This document shows positions 1 to 7,331 of a stretch of DNA of 44,643 nt, piece by piece. The position numbers and the translations under genes were made by a program. The stretch spans positions 1-44,643 of the forward strand of contig CANBSH010000016.1 of the NCBI GenBank assembly GCA_947372105.1, written 5' to 3'. The notes under the pieces are model-generated. The model made no database searches, was not told the origin of the DNA, and saw only the letters and a list, made by a program, of their open reading frames with translations. This stretch comes from Chitinophagaceae bacterium (lineage in GTDB: Bacteria > Bacteroidota > Bacteroidia > Chitinophagales > Chitinophagaceae). Each line of letters starts with the position of its first letter. Positions within the stretch are counted from its first letter, which is position 1.

Positions 1-9
1 TTTTTTCAT
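1..9 (-). CDS. Start of a gene running off the left edge (partial)
   Basis: On the minus strand the last nine bases read ATG AAA AAA, a typical start of an exported or small protein (Met-Lys-Lys). A perfect TAATTTTG box lies about 55 bases upstream on the same strand. Only three codons are visible, so the product cannot be named and the call itself is tentative. Confidence 0.3.
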
Positions 10-62
10 AGTTTTTAGTAGTTGGAGAGATGGTGCAATGAATTGTATTCCAAATCTTAGTA

Positions 63-70
63 CAAAATTA
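63..70 (-). promoter_or_regulatory. Bacteroidota -7 promoter box (TAATTTTG), minus strand
   Basis: The minus strand reads TAATTTTG, a perfect match to the Bacteroidota -7 consensus TAnnTTTG. A TTTTTTGG stretch (complement of 86-93) lies 16 bases upstream, a little short of the usual 19-21 base spacing of the -33 element. It would drive the gene leaving the window at the left. Confidence 0.35.
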
Positions 71-225
71 AGGACTAATGTAGTTCCAAAAAACTAACAG
101 TCATTCTTTTTGCAGTCCAAATCAATCCCAAAAAGGGTTTTTTGGCAAATTATAAGGCTAAACACCCTCCATTTCTATATTTATTTAATACTTTTACACC
201 TCATTCCTCAAACAGGATTTTATAA

Positions 226-339
226 ATGAAACAGGTAACCACTTTTACTTTTACATCTAGTGCTTTTTTAGCACCTGTACCTGTTTTGAACAGCCCTATT
301 AGGTTGCCCCTTGCGGCTAGATGCCGACGTGGATTCTGA
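226..339 (+). CDS. Candidate arginine-operon leader peptide, 37 aa
   Basis: A short reading frame (ATG at 226, TGA at 337, then TAG in tandem) precedes the first arginine gene in the same frame. The peptide is Thr/Phe-rich at first, then has APVPVL, and ends PIRLPLAARCRRGF. It holds four Arg codons (AGG, AGA, CGA, CGT) at residues 26, 32, 34 and 35, three of them within the last six residues. The stop codon lies in the left arm of an 8-bp hairpin (336-343 with 364-371). An Arg-rich reading frame ending inside a hairpin ahead of an arginine operon is the layout of an attenuation leader. That role is inferred; no characterised homologue is known to me. It could also be a chance frame. Confidence 0.5.
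   Translation: MKQVTTFTFTSSAFLAPVPVLNSPIRLPLAARCRRGF
229..286 (+). promoter_or_regulatory. Inverted repeat over the start of the leader peptide
   Basis: AAACAGGTA (229-237), directly after the leader ATG, is perfectly complementary to TACCTGTTT (278-286), a 9-bp stem. Its loop contains a second small stem, GTGCT/AGCAC around 260-274. In RNA this could sequester the leader start region, and translating ribosomes would open it. The pairing is seen directly; the function is inferred. Confidence 0.4.
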
Positions 340-371
340 TAGGACGAGCAATTGGCACTTGCCCCTATCAG
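336..371 (+). promoter_or_regulatory. Hairpin at the end of the leader peptide (attenuator-like)
   Basis: CTGATAGG (336-343) and CCTATCAG (364-371) form a perfect 8-bp stem. An inner stem, GCAA (348-351) with TTGC (359-362), closes a 7-base loop. The left arm includes the tandem leader stops TGA TAG. CCTAT at 295-299 could alternatively pair with ATAGG (339-343), which is the competing pairing expected of an attenuator. No U-run follows, so it does not look like a standard intrinsic terminator. It may act on translation of the next gene, or it may be something else. Confidence 0.45.
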
Positions 372-438
372 TGGAAAAAGCCCCGAAATAGTCTTAATTG
401 AAGCCAAAACTGTTCATTCATTTAAACCGTTTACATCA

Positions 439-1047
439 TTGGAACAAAACATTATAGTTCGTATAGCCCATAGTGGCGACACTTCCTATGCAAGCGCCAT
501 TACCGACGAGATGGCATCCTCCGCAAAAGCGCGTGGCACTGGTATTGCCAAAAGAAGTCCCGAATATGTGGCTCAAAAAATTGAAGAAGGCAAAGCGGTA
601 ATTGCACATACCGAATTTGGCGAGTGGGTTGGATTTTGTTATATCGAAGCATGGCAACATGGTCAATTTGTAGCGAATAGTGGATTGATTGTAGCACCTT
701 CATTTAGAAAAAGTGGGATTGCTAAAAAAATCAAACAAACTATTTTTCAATTATCCCGTGAAAAATATCCCGATGCGAAATTATTTGGATTAACTACGGG
801 GTTGGCGGTCATGAAAATTAATAGTGAATTAGGATACGAGCCTGTTACCTATAGTGAATTAACAGATGACGAAGAATTTTGGGCTGGATGTAAAAGTTGC
901 GTGAACTATGATATATTAATGAGTAAGGATCGTAAAAATTGTATGTGTACTGCCATGTTGTATGAACCTAAAGCAACACAAGAAGATGTGCCAACATCAA
1001 GTCGTGATAAACAAAATAAATTTTTCAATTGGTTTAGAAAAAAATAA
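439..1047 (+). CDS. GNAT acetyltransferase, candidate N-acylglutamate synthase of the arginine operon
   Basis: This is a GNAT-fold acetyltransferase of about 202 residues and the first enzyme gene of the arginine operon. The acetyl-CoA-binding segment is visible as LIVAPSFRKSGIAKKIK. A conserved-looking C-terminal region carries CKSC and, 13 residues on, CMC, which could bind metal. Relatives in the same operon position are common in Bacteroidota, and their recalled N-termini match the segment NIIVRIAHSGD here. On that basis I start at TTG 439. A TTG at 352 gives a 231-residue alternative. No ATG is available in frame before residue 25. The window has no argA or argJ, so this enzyme is the best candidate for making N-acyl-glutamate. 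argG follows after 4 bases. Confidence 0.8.
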   Translation: MEQNIIVRIAHSGDTSYASAITDEMASSAKARGTGIAKRSPEYVAQKIEEGKAVIAHTEFGEWVGFCYIEAWQHGQFVANSGLIVAPSFRKSGIAKKIKQTIFQLSREKYPDAKLFGLTTGLAVMKINSELGYEPVTYSELTDDEEFWAGCKSCVNYDILMSKDRKNCMCTAMLYEPKATQEDVPTSSRDKQNKFFNWFRKK

Positions 1048-1051
1048 AAGT

Positions 1052-2251
1052 ATGGAAAAAGTAGTATTAGGGTTTAGTGGTGGTTTGGATACCACATTTT
1101 GTGTCAAATATTTATCTGAAGATAAAGGATTAGAAGTGCATAGCGTGATCGTGAATACAGGCGGGTTTACGGAAGAAGAATTAAAAAAAGTAGAAGCACA
1201 TGCTTATGCTTTAGGAGTGAAGTCTCACACTACAGTCAATGCAGTCAAAGGATATTACGATGATATTATCAAATACTTAATTTATGGCAATGTTTTAAAA
1301 AATAACACCTATCCATTAAGTGTGAGTGCCGAACGTTTAAGTCAGGCATTGCACATTGCAGCACATGTTAAAAAAATGGATGCCAAATTAGTTGCCCATG
1401 GAAGTACAGGTGCAGGAAATGATCAAGTACGTTTTGATATGATTTTTCAAATCATGATTCCAGGAGTTGAAATTTTAACACCTATTCGTGATTTACAATT
1501 AAGCAGAGAAGCGGAAATAGAATATTTAAAAGGAAAAGGAGTTGCTATGAATTTTGAAAAAGCAGCTTACTCTATCAATAAAGGACTTTGGGGAACTAGT
1601 GTAGGAGGAAAAGAAACCTTACAGTCTAAAGGAATGTTACCAGAATCGGCATGGCCTACTCCTATGAGTAAAGAAGGGCAAGAGGAGGAATTGGTGATTG
1701 GTTTTGAAAAAGGAGAAATAAAAATGGTGAATCAAAAATCATTTACACATCCAACAGAAGCGATTCAATATATTCAATCTATCGTAGGCCCTTATGGCAT
1801 TGGTCGCGATATACATGTGGGCGATACTATTATTGGCATCAAAGGCCGTGTAGGTTTTGAAGCTGCGGCACCCATGGTAATTTTAAAAGCGCATCATGCT
1901 TTAGAAAAACATGTGTTAACTAAATGGCAATTATCATGGAAGGATCAATTGGCGCAATTTTATGGCAACTGGTTACATGAAGGACAAATTTTAGATCCAG
2001 TGATGAGAGATATTGAAGCATTTTTAACACATTCGCAAGAACAAGTAACAGGGCAAGTATTTGTTCAATTAAATCCATATCGTTTTCAAATTATTGGCAT
2101 TGAATCACCGAATGATTTAATGAGTTCCAAATTTGGAAAGTATGGCGAAATGAATACAGGTTGGACAGGAAATGATGTGAGAGGCTTTACCAAAATATTT
2201 GGTAATCAAACGAGCATATTTCATCAAATTAAAGCGGCCAATAAAAAATAA
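1052..2251 (+). CDS. argG: Argininosuccinate synthase
   Basis: The 399-residue protein joins citrulline and aspartate, using ATP, to give argininosuccinate, the seventh step of arginine synthesis in the cytosol. The N-terminus has the ATP pyrophosphatase P-loop, GFSGGLDTT, at residues 7-15. STGAGNDQVRFD and the C-terminal half are also typical of the family, and the length is normal (about 400). The frame is open upstream to 962, but that part overlaps the acetyltransferase gene. The ATG at 1052 puts the P-loop at its usual distance from the start and leaves a 4-base gap. argC follows 14 bases downstream. Confidence 0.96.
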   Translation: MEKVVLGFSGGLDTTFCVKYLSEDKGLEVHSVIVNTGGFTEEELKKVEAHAYALGVKSHTTVNAVKGYYDDIIKYLIYGNVLKNNTYPLSVSAERLSQALHIAAHVKKMDAKLVAHGSTGAGNDQVRFDMIFQIMIPGVEILTPIRDLQLSREAEIEYLKGKGVAMNFEKAAYSINKGLWGTSVGGKETLQSKGMLPESAWPTPMSKEGQEEELVIGFEKGEIKMVNQKSFTHPTEAIQYIQSIVGPYGIGRDIHVGDTIIGIKGRVGFEAAAPMVILKAHHALEKHVLTKWQLSWKDQLAQFYGNWLHEGQILDPVMRDIEAFLTHSQEQVTGQVFVQLNPYRFQIIGIESPNDLMSSKFGKYGEMNTGWTGNDVRGFTKIFGNQTSIFHQIKAANKK

Positions 2252-2265
2252 TTTAAACAACTATT

Positions 2266-3249
2266 ATGTCACATCAAATTAAAGTAGGTATTGTGGGCGG
2301 CGCTGGCTACACTGGCGGTGAACTCATCAGACTTTTATTGCATCATGAAAAAGTGCAAATTGCTTTTGTACATAGTACGAGTCATGCAGGCGCTTTAGTG
2401 AGTAGTGTTCATGCGGATTTATTGGGAGATACCCATCTTGCATTTGCATCTGAACTAAATGCCGATATCGATGTTTTGTTTTTATGTGTAGGTCATGGAG
2501 ATGCTAAAAAGTTTTTAGAAACAAACACAATTGCATCTTCTACTAAAATAATTGACCTTTCTCAAGATTTCAGATTGACTTCGCAAAATAAAATAGGAGA
2601 CAGAACTTTTGTATATGGTTTACCTGAATTACAAAAAGCAGCTATTCAATCTGCCCAAAATATTGCTAATCCAGGATGTTTTGCTACAGCGATTCAATTA
2701 GGTTTATTACCATTGGCTGACAAAGGAATGGTAGCAGATGTATACACAACAGGTATCACAGGATCTACAGGTGCGGGACAAGGATTAAGTGCAACGAGCC
2801 ATTTTAGCTGGAGAGCAAATAATATCCAAGCTTATAAAACATTGCAACATCAGCATTTACATGAGATTCATCAAAGTTTGCATCAATTGCAGGGCGATGA
2901 AAAAGCACAAGTTCATTTTGTGCCATGGAGAGGAGATTTTACCAGAGGTATATTTGTCACTTCGGTTTTAGATACCAAAGAATCACTTGAGTCATTATAT
3001 CATTTATATACTTCTTTTTTTGCATCACATCCCTTTGTACATGTTTCTAAATCACCTATTGATTTAAAACAAGTTGTGAATACCAATAAATGTTTTATAC
3101 AGCTAGAGCAACAAGGAAATAAAATTGCTATTCATTCTGTCATAGATAATTTATTGAAAGGAGCGGTGGGGCAAGCGGTCCAAAATATGAATTTATTGTT
3201 TGAGTTTCCTGAAACAGCCGGCCTTCAATTAAAAGCAAGTCAATTTTAA
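2266..3249 (+). CDS. argC: N-acetyl-gamma-glutamyl-phosphate reductase
   Basis: This NADPH-dependent reductase turns N-acyl-glutamyl phosphate into the semialdehyde. The Rossmann motif GIVGGAGYTGGEL lies at residues 8-20, and the catalytic cysteine is Cys138 in NPGCFATA. At 327 residues it has the length of the type 1 enzymes. It is the third structural gene of the operon, with argD 10 bases downstream. Nothing is unusual in the sequence. Confidence 0.96.
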   Translation: MSHQIKVGIVGGAGYTGGELIRLLLHHEKVQIAFVHSTSHAGALVSSVHADLLGDTHLAFASELNADIDVLFLCVGHGDAKKFLETNTIASSTKIIDLSQDFRLTSQNKIGDRTFVYGLPELQKAAIQSAQNIANPGCFATAIQLGLLPLADKGMVADVYTTGITGSTGAGQGLSATSHFSWRANNIQAYKTLQHQHLHEIHQSLHQLQGDEKAQVHFVPWRGDFTRGIFVTSVLDTKESLESLYHLYTSFFASHPFVHVSKSPIDLKQVVNTNKCFIQLEQQGNKIAIHSVIDNLLKGAVGQAVQNMNLLFEFPETAGLQLKASQF

Positions 3250-3259
3250 AAATAATATT

Positions 3260-4411
3260 ATGTCTTTATTCAATGTATATCCTTTAAATCCAATTGCTAT
3301 TACTAAGGCTAGTGGTAGCCGAGTTTGGGATGAAAAAGGCCAAGAGTATTTAGATATGTATGGAGGTCATGCTGTCATTAGCATTGGTCATACAAATCCG
3401 CATTGGGTAAAACGTATCGAAGATCAATTGCATGCCATTGCTTTTTATTCTAATTCAGTGATACTTCCTATACAAACTCAATTGGCTGACTTATTGAACG
3501 AAGTGAGCGGAAAAAAAGACTATCAATTATTTTTATGTAATAGTGGAGCCGAAGCCAATGAGAATGCATTAAAACTTGCTTCTTTTCATACCGGTAGAAA
3601 AAAAATAGTAGCGTTTAAAAAATCTTTTCATGGGCGTACATCATTAGCCGTTGCCGCTACTGACAATCCCAGTATTGTAGCTCCCGTAAACGAAACAAAT
3701 AACATTATTTTTCTTCCATTGAATGATATCGCTGCTTTAGAAAATTGTTTTAAAGAGCAAGGTGATCAAATTGCAGGAGTGATAGTGGAGGGGATTCAAG
3801 GTGTTGCTGGAATTTACGAAGCGAGTGATGCTTTTTTACAAAGTATTCGTTCCTTGTGTGATACACATGGCGCTCTTTATATTGCGGACAGTGTTCAATG
3901 TGGTTATGCTAGATCAGGTCAATTTTTTGCACATGATCATGCAGGTGTACATGCAGATATTTATTCTATGGCAAAAGGTATGGGAAATGGGTTTCCTATA
4001 GGCGGCATATTAATTGCACCACATATACCTCCTAAGTTTGGAATGTTGGGAACCACTTTTGGAGGTAACCCCTTAGCATGTGCTGCTGCATTGGCGGTAT
4101 TAGAAGTGATACAACAAGAAAATTTAATTTCAGCTGCAGAAGAGAAAGGAAAATATTTAATGGAGGCATTGCAACAAACCAAAGGTGTTAAAGTAGTAAG
4201 AGGAAGAGGATTAATGATTGGTTTTGAAATGGAAGAAGCTTTTGCAGATATCAGAAAAGTGTTATTAAACGATTTTAAAGTATTTACGGGCGAAGCCAAA
4301 CCCAATGTCATTAGATTACTTCCATCCTTAGCGATCAGTATGGAGGATATTCAATTGTTCTTAGAAAGATTGAATCAAGCCATTCATCAAATTTCAAAAA
4401 CGCCTCTTTAA
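3260..4411 (+). CDS. argD: Acetylornithine (or succinylornithine) aminotransferase
   Basis: A class III PLP-dependent aminotransferase of 383 residues that converts the N-acyl-glutamate semialdehyde to N-acyl-ornithine. The PLP-phosphate region reads NSGAEANENALK (residues 94-105). Asp210 of ADSVQCGYARSG contacts the cofactor ring, and Lys239 in SMAKGMGNGFPIGG forms the Schiff base. The usual DEVQ is DSVQ here, which I believe is common in Bacteroidota. Whether the acyl group is acetyl or succinyl cannot be read from this protein. It lies between argC (10-base gap) and argF' (4-base gap). Confidence 0.95.
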   Translation: MSLFNVYPLNPIAITKASGSRVWDEKGQEYLDMYGGHAVISIGHTNPHWVKRIEDQLHAIAFYSNSVILPIQTQLADLLNEVSGKKDYQLFLCNSGAEANENALKLASFHTGRKKIVAFKKSFHGRTSLAVAATDNPSIVAPVNETNNIIFLPLNDIAALENCFKEQGDQIAGVIVEGIQGVAGIYEASDAFLQSIRSLCDTHGALYIADSVQCGYARSGQFFAHDHAGVHADIYSMAKGMGNGFPIGGILIAPHIPPKFGMLGTTFGGNPLACAAALAVLEVIQQENLISAAEEKGKYLMEALQQTKGVKVVRGRGLMIGFEMEEAFADIRKVLLNDFKVFTGEAKPNVIRLLPSLAISMEDIQLFLERLNQAIHQISKTPL

Positions 4412-4415
4412 TTTT

Positions 4416-5384
4416 ATGAAACAATTTATATCAGTTAAAGATGTCTCTCTTATAAATGAGTTAGTTGCTAAAGCGCTAGCTTATAAAAAACAACCTTTAC
4501 TTCATAAAAATTTAGGAGTGGGTAAACGTATTGGATTATTATTTCTAAATCCAAGTTTGAGAACGAGATTAAGTACACAAATTGCCGCCCAAAATTTAGG
4601 TATGGAGCCCATTGTATTTAACGTTGATAAAGAAGGGTGGGCTTTAGAATTCAATGAGCAAGCCATTATGAATGGAACCACAGTTGAACATATTAAAGAT
4701 GCAGCTCCTATTTTAGGACAGTACTTTGATATTTTATGCATCAGAACTTTTCCTGGATTAGTGAATCAATCAGAAGATTATAGCGAAAATATTATTCATC
4801 AGTTTATTAAGTATACAGGTATTCCAGTGATCAGTTTGGAATCAGCCACTTTACATCCTTTACAATCATTGACTGATATTATAACGATACAAGAAATAAT
4901 GACAGCGCAACCTTTGGTTACTAAAAAACCTAAAGTGGTTTTAACTTGGGCGCCTCATATTAAATCTATTCCGCAATGTGTGGCTAATAGTTTTAGCGAG
5001 TGGGTAAATGCATGGGGTGAAGCCGATTTTGTGATTACACATCCTGCAGGATATGAATTAGATGAAAAATTTACTAAAGGAGCCACTATAACGCAGGATC
5101 AAAATGAAGCACTAGCAGGAGCTGATTTTGTATATGTGAAAAATTGGAGTGCCTACCATGACTATGGAAAAGTTTTATCAACAGATGATTCTTGGATGCT
5201 CACGAATAAAAAATTAGCCACTAGTAATCATGCGAAAGTGATGCATTGTTTGCCTGTGCGTCGTAATGTTGAATTAAGTTCGGAAGTATTAGATAGCGCA
5301 AATAGCATTGTGACCCAACAAGCTTCCAATAGAGTGTGGGCAGCACAAGCAGTATTAAGTGAAATATTAAATGCATTGAAGTAA
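4416..5384 (+). CDS. argF': N-acylornithine carbamoyltransferase (ArgF' type)
   Basis: This 322-residue transcarbamylase belongs to the ArgF' group that carbamoylates N-succinyl- or N-acetyl-ornithine rather than free ornithine. The carbamoyl-phosphate motif is NPSLRTR (residues 45-51, in place of the STRTR of ordinary enzymes). HPLQSLTD and MHCLPVRRN are also present, and the whole protein resembles the Bacteroides fragilis succinylornithine enzyme. The residue known to decide acyl specificity (Pro90 in B. fragilis, Glu in the Xanthomonas acetylornithine enzyme) is Val90 here, within TTVEHIKDA, so the substrate is not settled. The product N-acylcitrulline needs the deacylase encoded at 6216. 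It is placed between argD and argB. Confidence 0.93.
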   Translation: MKQFISVKDVSLINELVAKALAYKKQPLLHKNLGVGKRIGLLFLNPSLRTRLSTQIAAQNLGMEPIVFNVDKEGWALEFNEQAIMNGTTVEHIKDAAPILGQYFDILCIRTFPGLVNQSEDYSENIIHQFIKYTGIPVISLESATLHPLQSLTDIITIQEIMTAQPLVTKKPKVVLTWAPHIKSIPQCVANSFSEWVNAWGEADFVITHPAGYELDEKFTKGATITQDQNEALAGADFVYVKNWSAYHDYGKVLSTDDSWMLTNKKLATSNHAKVMHCLPVRRNVELSSEVLDSANSIVTQQASNRVWAAQAVLSEILNALK

Positions 5385-5433
5385 GTAGAACAGGTTTGTA
5401 ATAAACATAAATAAATGGAACTAAAGAGTTGAT

Positions 5434-6216
5434 ATGGAAAAATTATATGTCATTAAAATAGGAGGAAATATAGTAGATGACCCTACTGTATTAACTGCCT
5501 GTCTCAAAGCCTTTGCTGCTTTAGAGGGACATGCTATTTTAGTACATGGAGGGGGTAAATTAGCGACACAATTAGCGAATCAATTAGGGGTCAAACAACA
5601 ATTGATTGAAGGCCGAAGAGTGACAGATGCAGAGACCCTCAAAATAGTAACAATGGTGTATGGGGGATTGATTAATAAAAGTATAGTCGCTCAATTACAA
5701 GCAGAGGGAGTGCCTGCGCTTGGAATTACTGGGGCTGACGCAAATTTAATAAAAGCACATAAAAGAGTACATCCCACTGTTGATTATGGTTTTGTAGGAG
5801 ATATAGATGAAGTAAATGAAAACGCATTTATTGATTTATTGCAAAAAGGAACAAAGTTGGTTATGGCACCATTAACACATGATGGGAAAGGACAAATTTT
5901 AAATACCAATGCGGATACCATTGCACAAAGTATTGCTACCGCTTTATCAAAACACTATGATGTACATTTGATCTATGGTTTTGAGAAAGAAGGAGTGCTG
6001 CTAAATGTTCAAGATCCTGCATCTGTGTTGGGGAAAATGAATTTTGAAAAATACCAACAACTAAAATCTCAAAACATCATTGTAGAAGGGATGCTTCCTA
6101 AATTGGACAATGCTTTTAAAGCATTAGAACAAGGGGTACATTCCGTCATCATTGGGAAAGGAGAAAAATTAAATGAATTAATACAGGGTACGGCAGGTAC
6201 CACTATTCAAATATAA
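5434..6216 (+). CDS. argB: N-acetylglutamate (N-acylglutamate) kinase
   Basis: An amino-acid kinase of 260 residues that phosphorylates N-acyl-glutamate with ATP, the second step of the pathway. Visible motifs are KIGGN at 8-12, the glycine-rich HGGGK at 38-42 and EGRRVTD at 59-65, all typical of ArgB. It lacks the long N-terminal helix of arginine-inhibited hexameric forms, so strong feedback inhibition is less likely (inference). The 49-base gap from argF' is the longest in the operon and contains a five-codon reading frame (5415-5432). The stop codon shares its last base with the start of the next gene. Confidence 0.95.
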   Translation: MEKLYVIKIGGNIVDDPTVLTACLKAFAALEGHAILVHGGGKLATQLANQLGVKQQLIEGRRVTDAETLKIVTMVYGGLINKSIVAQLQAEGVPALGITGADANLIKAHKRVHPTVDYGFVGDIDEVNENAFIDLLQKGTKLVMAPLTHDGKGQILNTNADTIAQSIATALSKHYDVHLIYGFEKEGVLLNVQDPASVLGKMNFEKYQQLKSQNIIVEGMLPKLDNAFKALEQGVHSVIIGKGEKLNELIQGTAGTTIQI

Positions 6217-7331
6217 TGTCAGATTTGCAAAACATATCACCTATTATAAGTCAACTTCAAAATGAAGCCATTGATTTATTGAAAACTTTAATTACGATTC
6301 CTTCGTTTAGTAAAGAGGAAGATCAAACTGCAGCATCCATTAAAAATTATTTGCTGCAAAAAAATATTCAAGTTCATCAAGATAAAAATAATATTTGGGC
6401 ATACAATTTGCATTTTAATGAAGCCTTGCCTACACTTTTGTTAAACTCCCATCACGATACCGTGAAACCCAATCAGGGATATACTTTTGAGCCCTTTAGT
6501 CCATTTGAACATCAAGGTAAAATATATGGATTAGGAAGTAATGACGCAGGAGCTAGTGTAGTGAGCTTATTAGCTACTTTTTTATATTTTTATGATCAGG
6601 CTTCTTTGCCTTACAATATGGTTTATGTGGCTTCCGCAGAAGAAGAAATTTCGGGGCAGCATGGTATTGAAATGGTTTTACCTCAATTAAAAAATGTTGC
6701 GTTTGGAATAGTAGGAGAACCTACTCAAATGGAAATGGCTATTGCCGAACGCGGATTATTAGTTTTAGATATAGTGACTACTGGAAAAGCGGGACATGCT
6801 GCTCGTAATGAAGGGGACAATGCCATTACTAAAATGTTACCCGTATTGCAATGGTTCAATGAGTATCAGTTTTCTAAAGTGTCCGATTTATTAGGTCCTG
6901 TAAAAATGACGGTATCTGTTATTGAAACCGACAATAAACATCATAATGTAGTACCTGCTTCTTGTAAAATTGTGGTGGACATTAGAGTGAATGAATTGTA
7001 CAGTTTCCAAGAAATTTTAGAAACCATTCAACAAAATATTCAAGCAATTCAACAAAATATTCAAGTAACAGTCACACCCAGGAGTACACGTTTAAAATCA
7101 TCTTCTATCGCATTGGATCATCCCATTGTAAAAGCTGGAATTGCTTTGGGTAAAGGGTATTATGGATCTCCCACTTCATCAGACAAAGCTTTGATGCCTT
7201 TCCCTGCATTAAAAATGGGTCCCGGAGATTCAGCACGCAGCCATACTGCAGATGAATATGTTTATATCAATGAAATAAAAGAAGGCATCGTAACTTACAT
7301 TCAATTATTAGAAAAACTATTTATAATATGA
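6216..7331 (+). CDS. M20-family deacylase (ArgE/DapE type)
   Basis: A zinc-dependent M20 amidohydrolase of 371 residues. By position and by the ArgF' chemistry it should remove the acyl group from N-acylcitrulline. Likely metal ligands and catalytic residues are His79 and Asp81 (HHD), Asp110 (GSNDAG), Glu142/Glu143 (ASAEEE) and Glu168 (GEPT), with a late His in SARSHTADE. The middle of the protein is the M20 dimerisation domain and contains a duplicated heptapeptide, IQQNIQA/IQQNIQV. The start overlaps the argB stop by one base and the end overlaps argH by four, so the three are translationally coupled. A DapE role cannot be excluded from sequence alone. Confidence 0.88.
   Translation: MSDLQNISPIISQLQNEAIDLLKTLITIPSFSKEEDQTAASIKNYLLQKNIQVHQDKNNIWAYNLHFNEALPTLLLNSHHDTVKPNQGYTFEPFSPFEHQGKIYGLGSNDAGASVVSLLATFLYFYDQASLPYNMVYVASAEEEISGQHGIEMVLPQLKNVAFGIVGEPTQMEMAIAERGLLVLDIVTTGKAGHAARNEGDNAITKMLPVLQWFNEYQFSKVSDLLGPVKMTVSVIETDNKHHNVVPASCKIVVDIRVNELYSFQEILETIQQNIQAIQQNIQVTVTPRSTRLKSSSIALDHPIVKAGIALGKGYYGSPTSSDKALMPFPALKMGPGDSARSHTADEYVYINEIKEGIVTYIQLLEKLFII

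Noticed and set aside
352-365. Sigma-54 type promoter (TTGGCAC...TTGC) before the arginine genes
   Set aside because: GG and GC are only five bases apart; the -24/-12 element needs ten bases between them.
336-371. Classical intrinsic terminator in the arginine leader
   Set aside because: The stem is followed by an A-rich stretch without a U-run, so only an attenuator-like or translational role is proposed.
962-1051. In-frame upstream extension of argG
   Set aside because: It overlaps the end of the acetyltransferase gene, and the P-loop lies at the family position when starting at 1052.
3961-4311. 116-codon open frame antisense to argD
   Set aside because: It lies wholly within a well-supported gene, and its residue make-up is that of a reverse-strand shadow.
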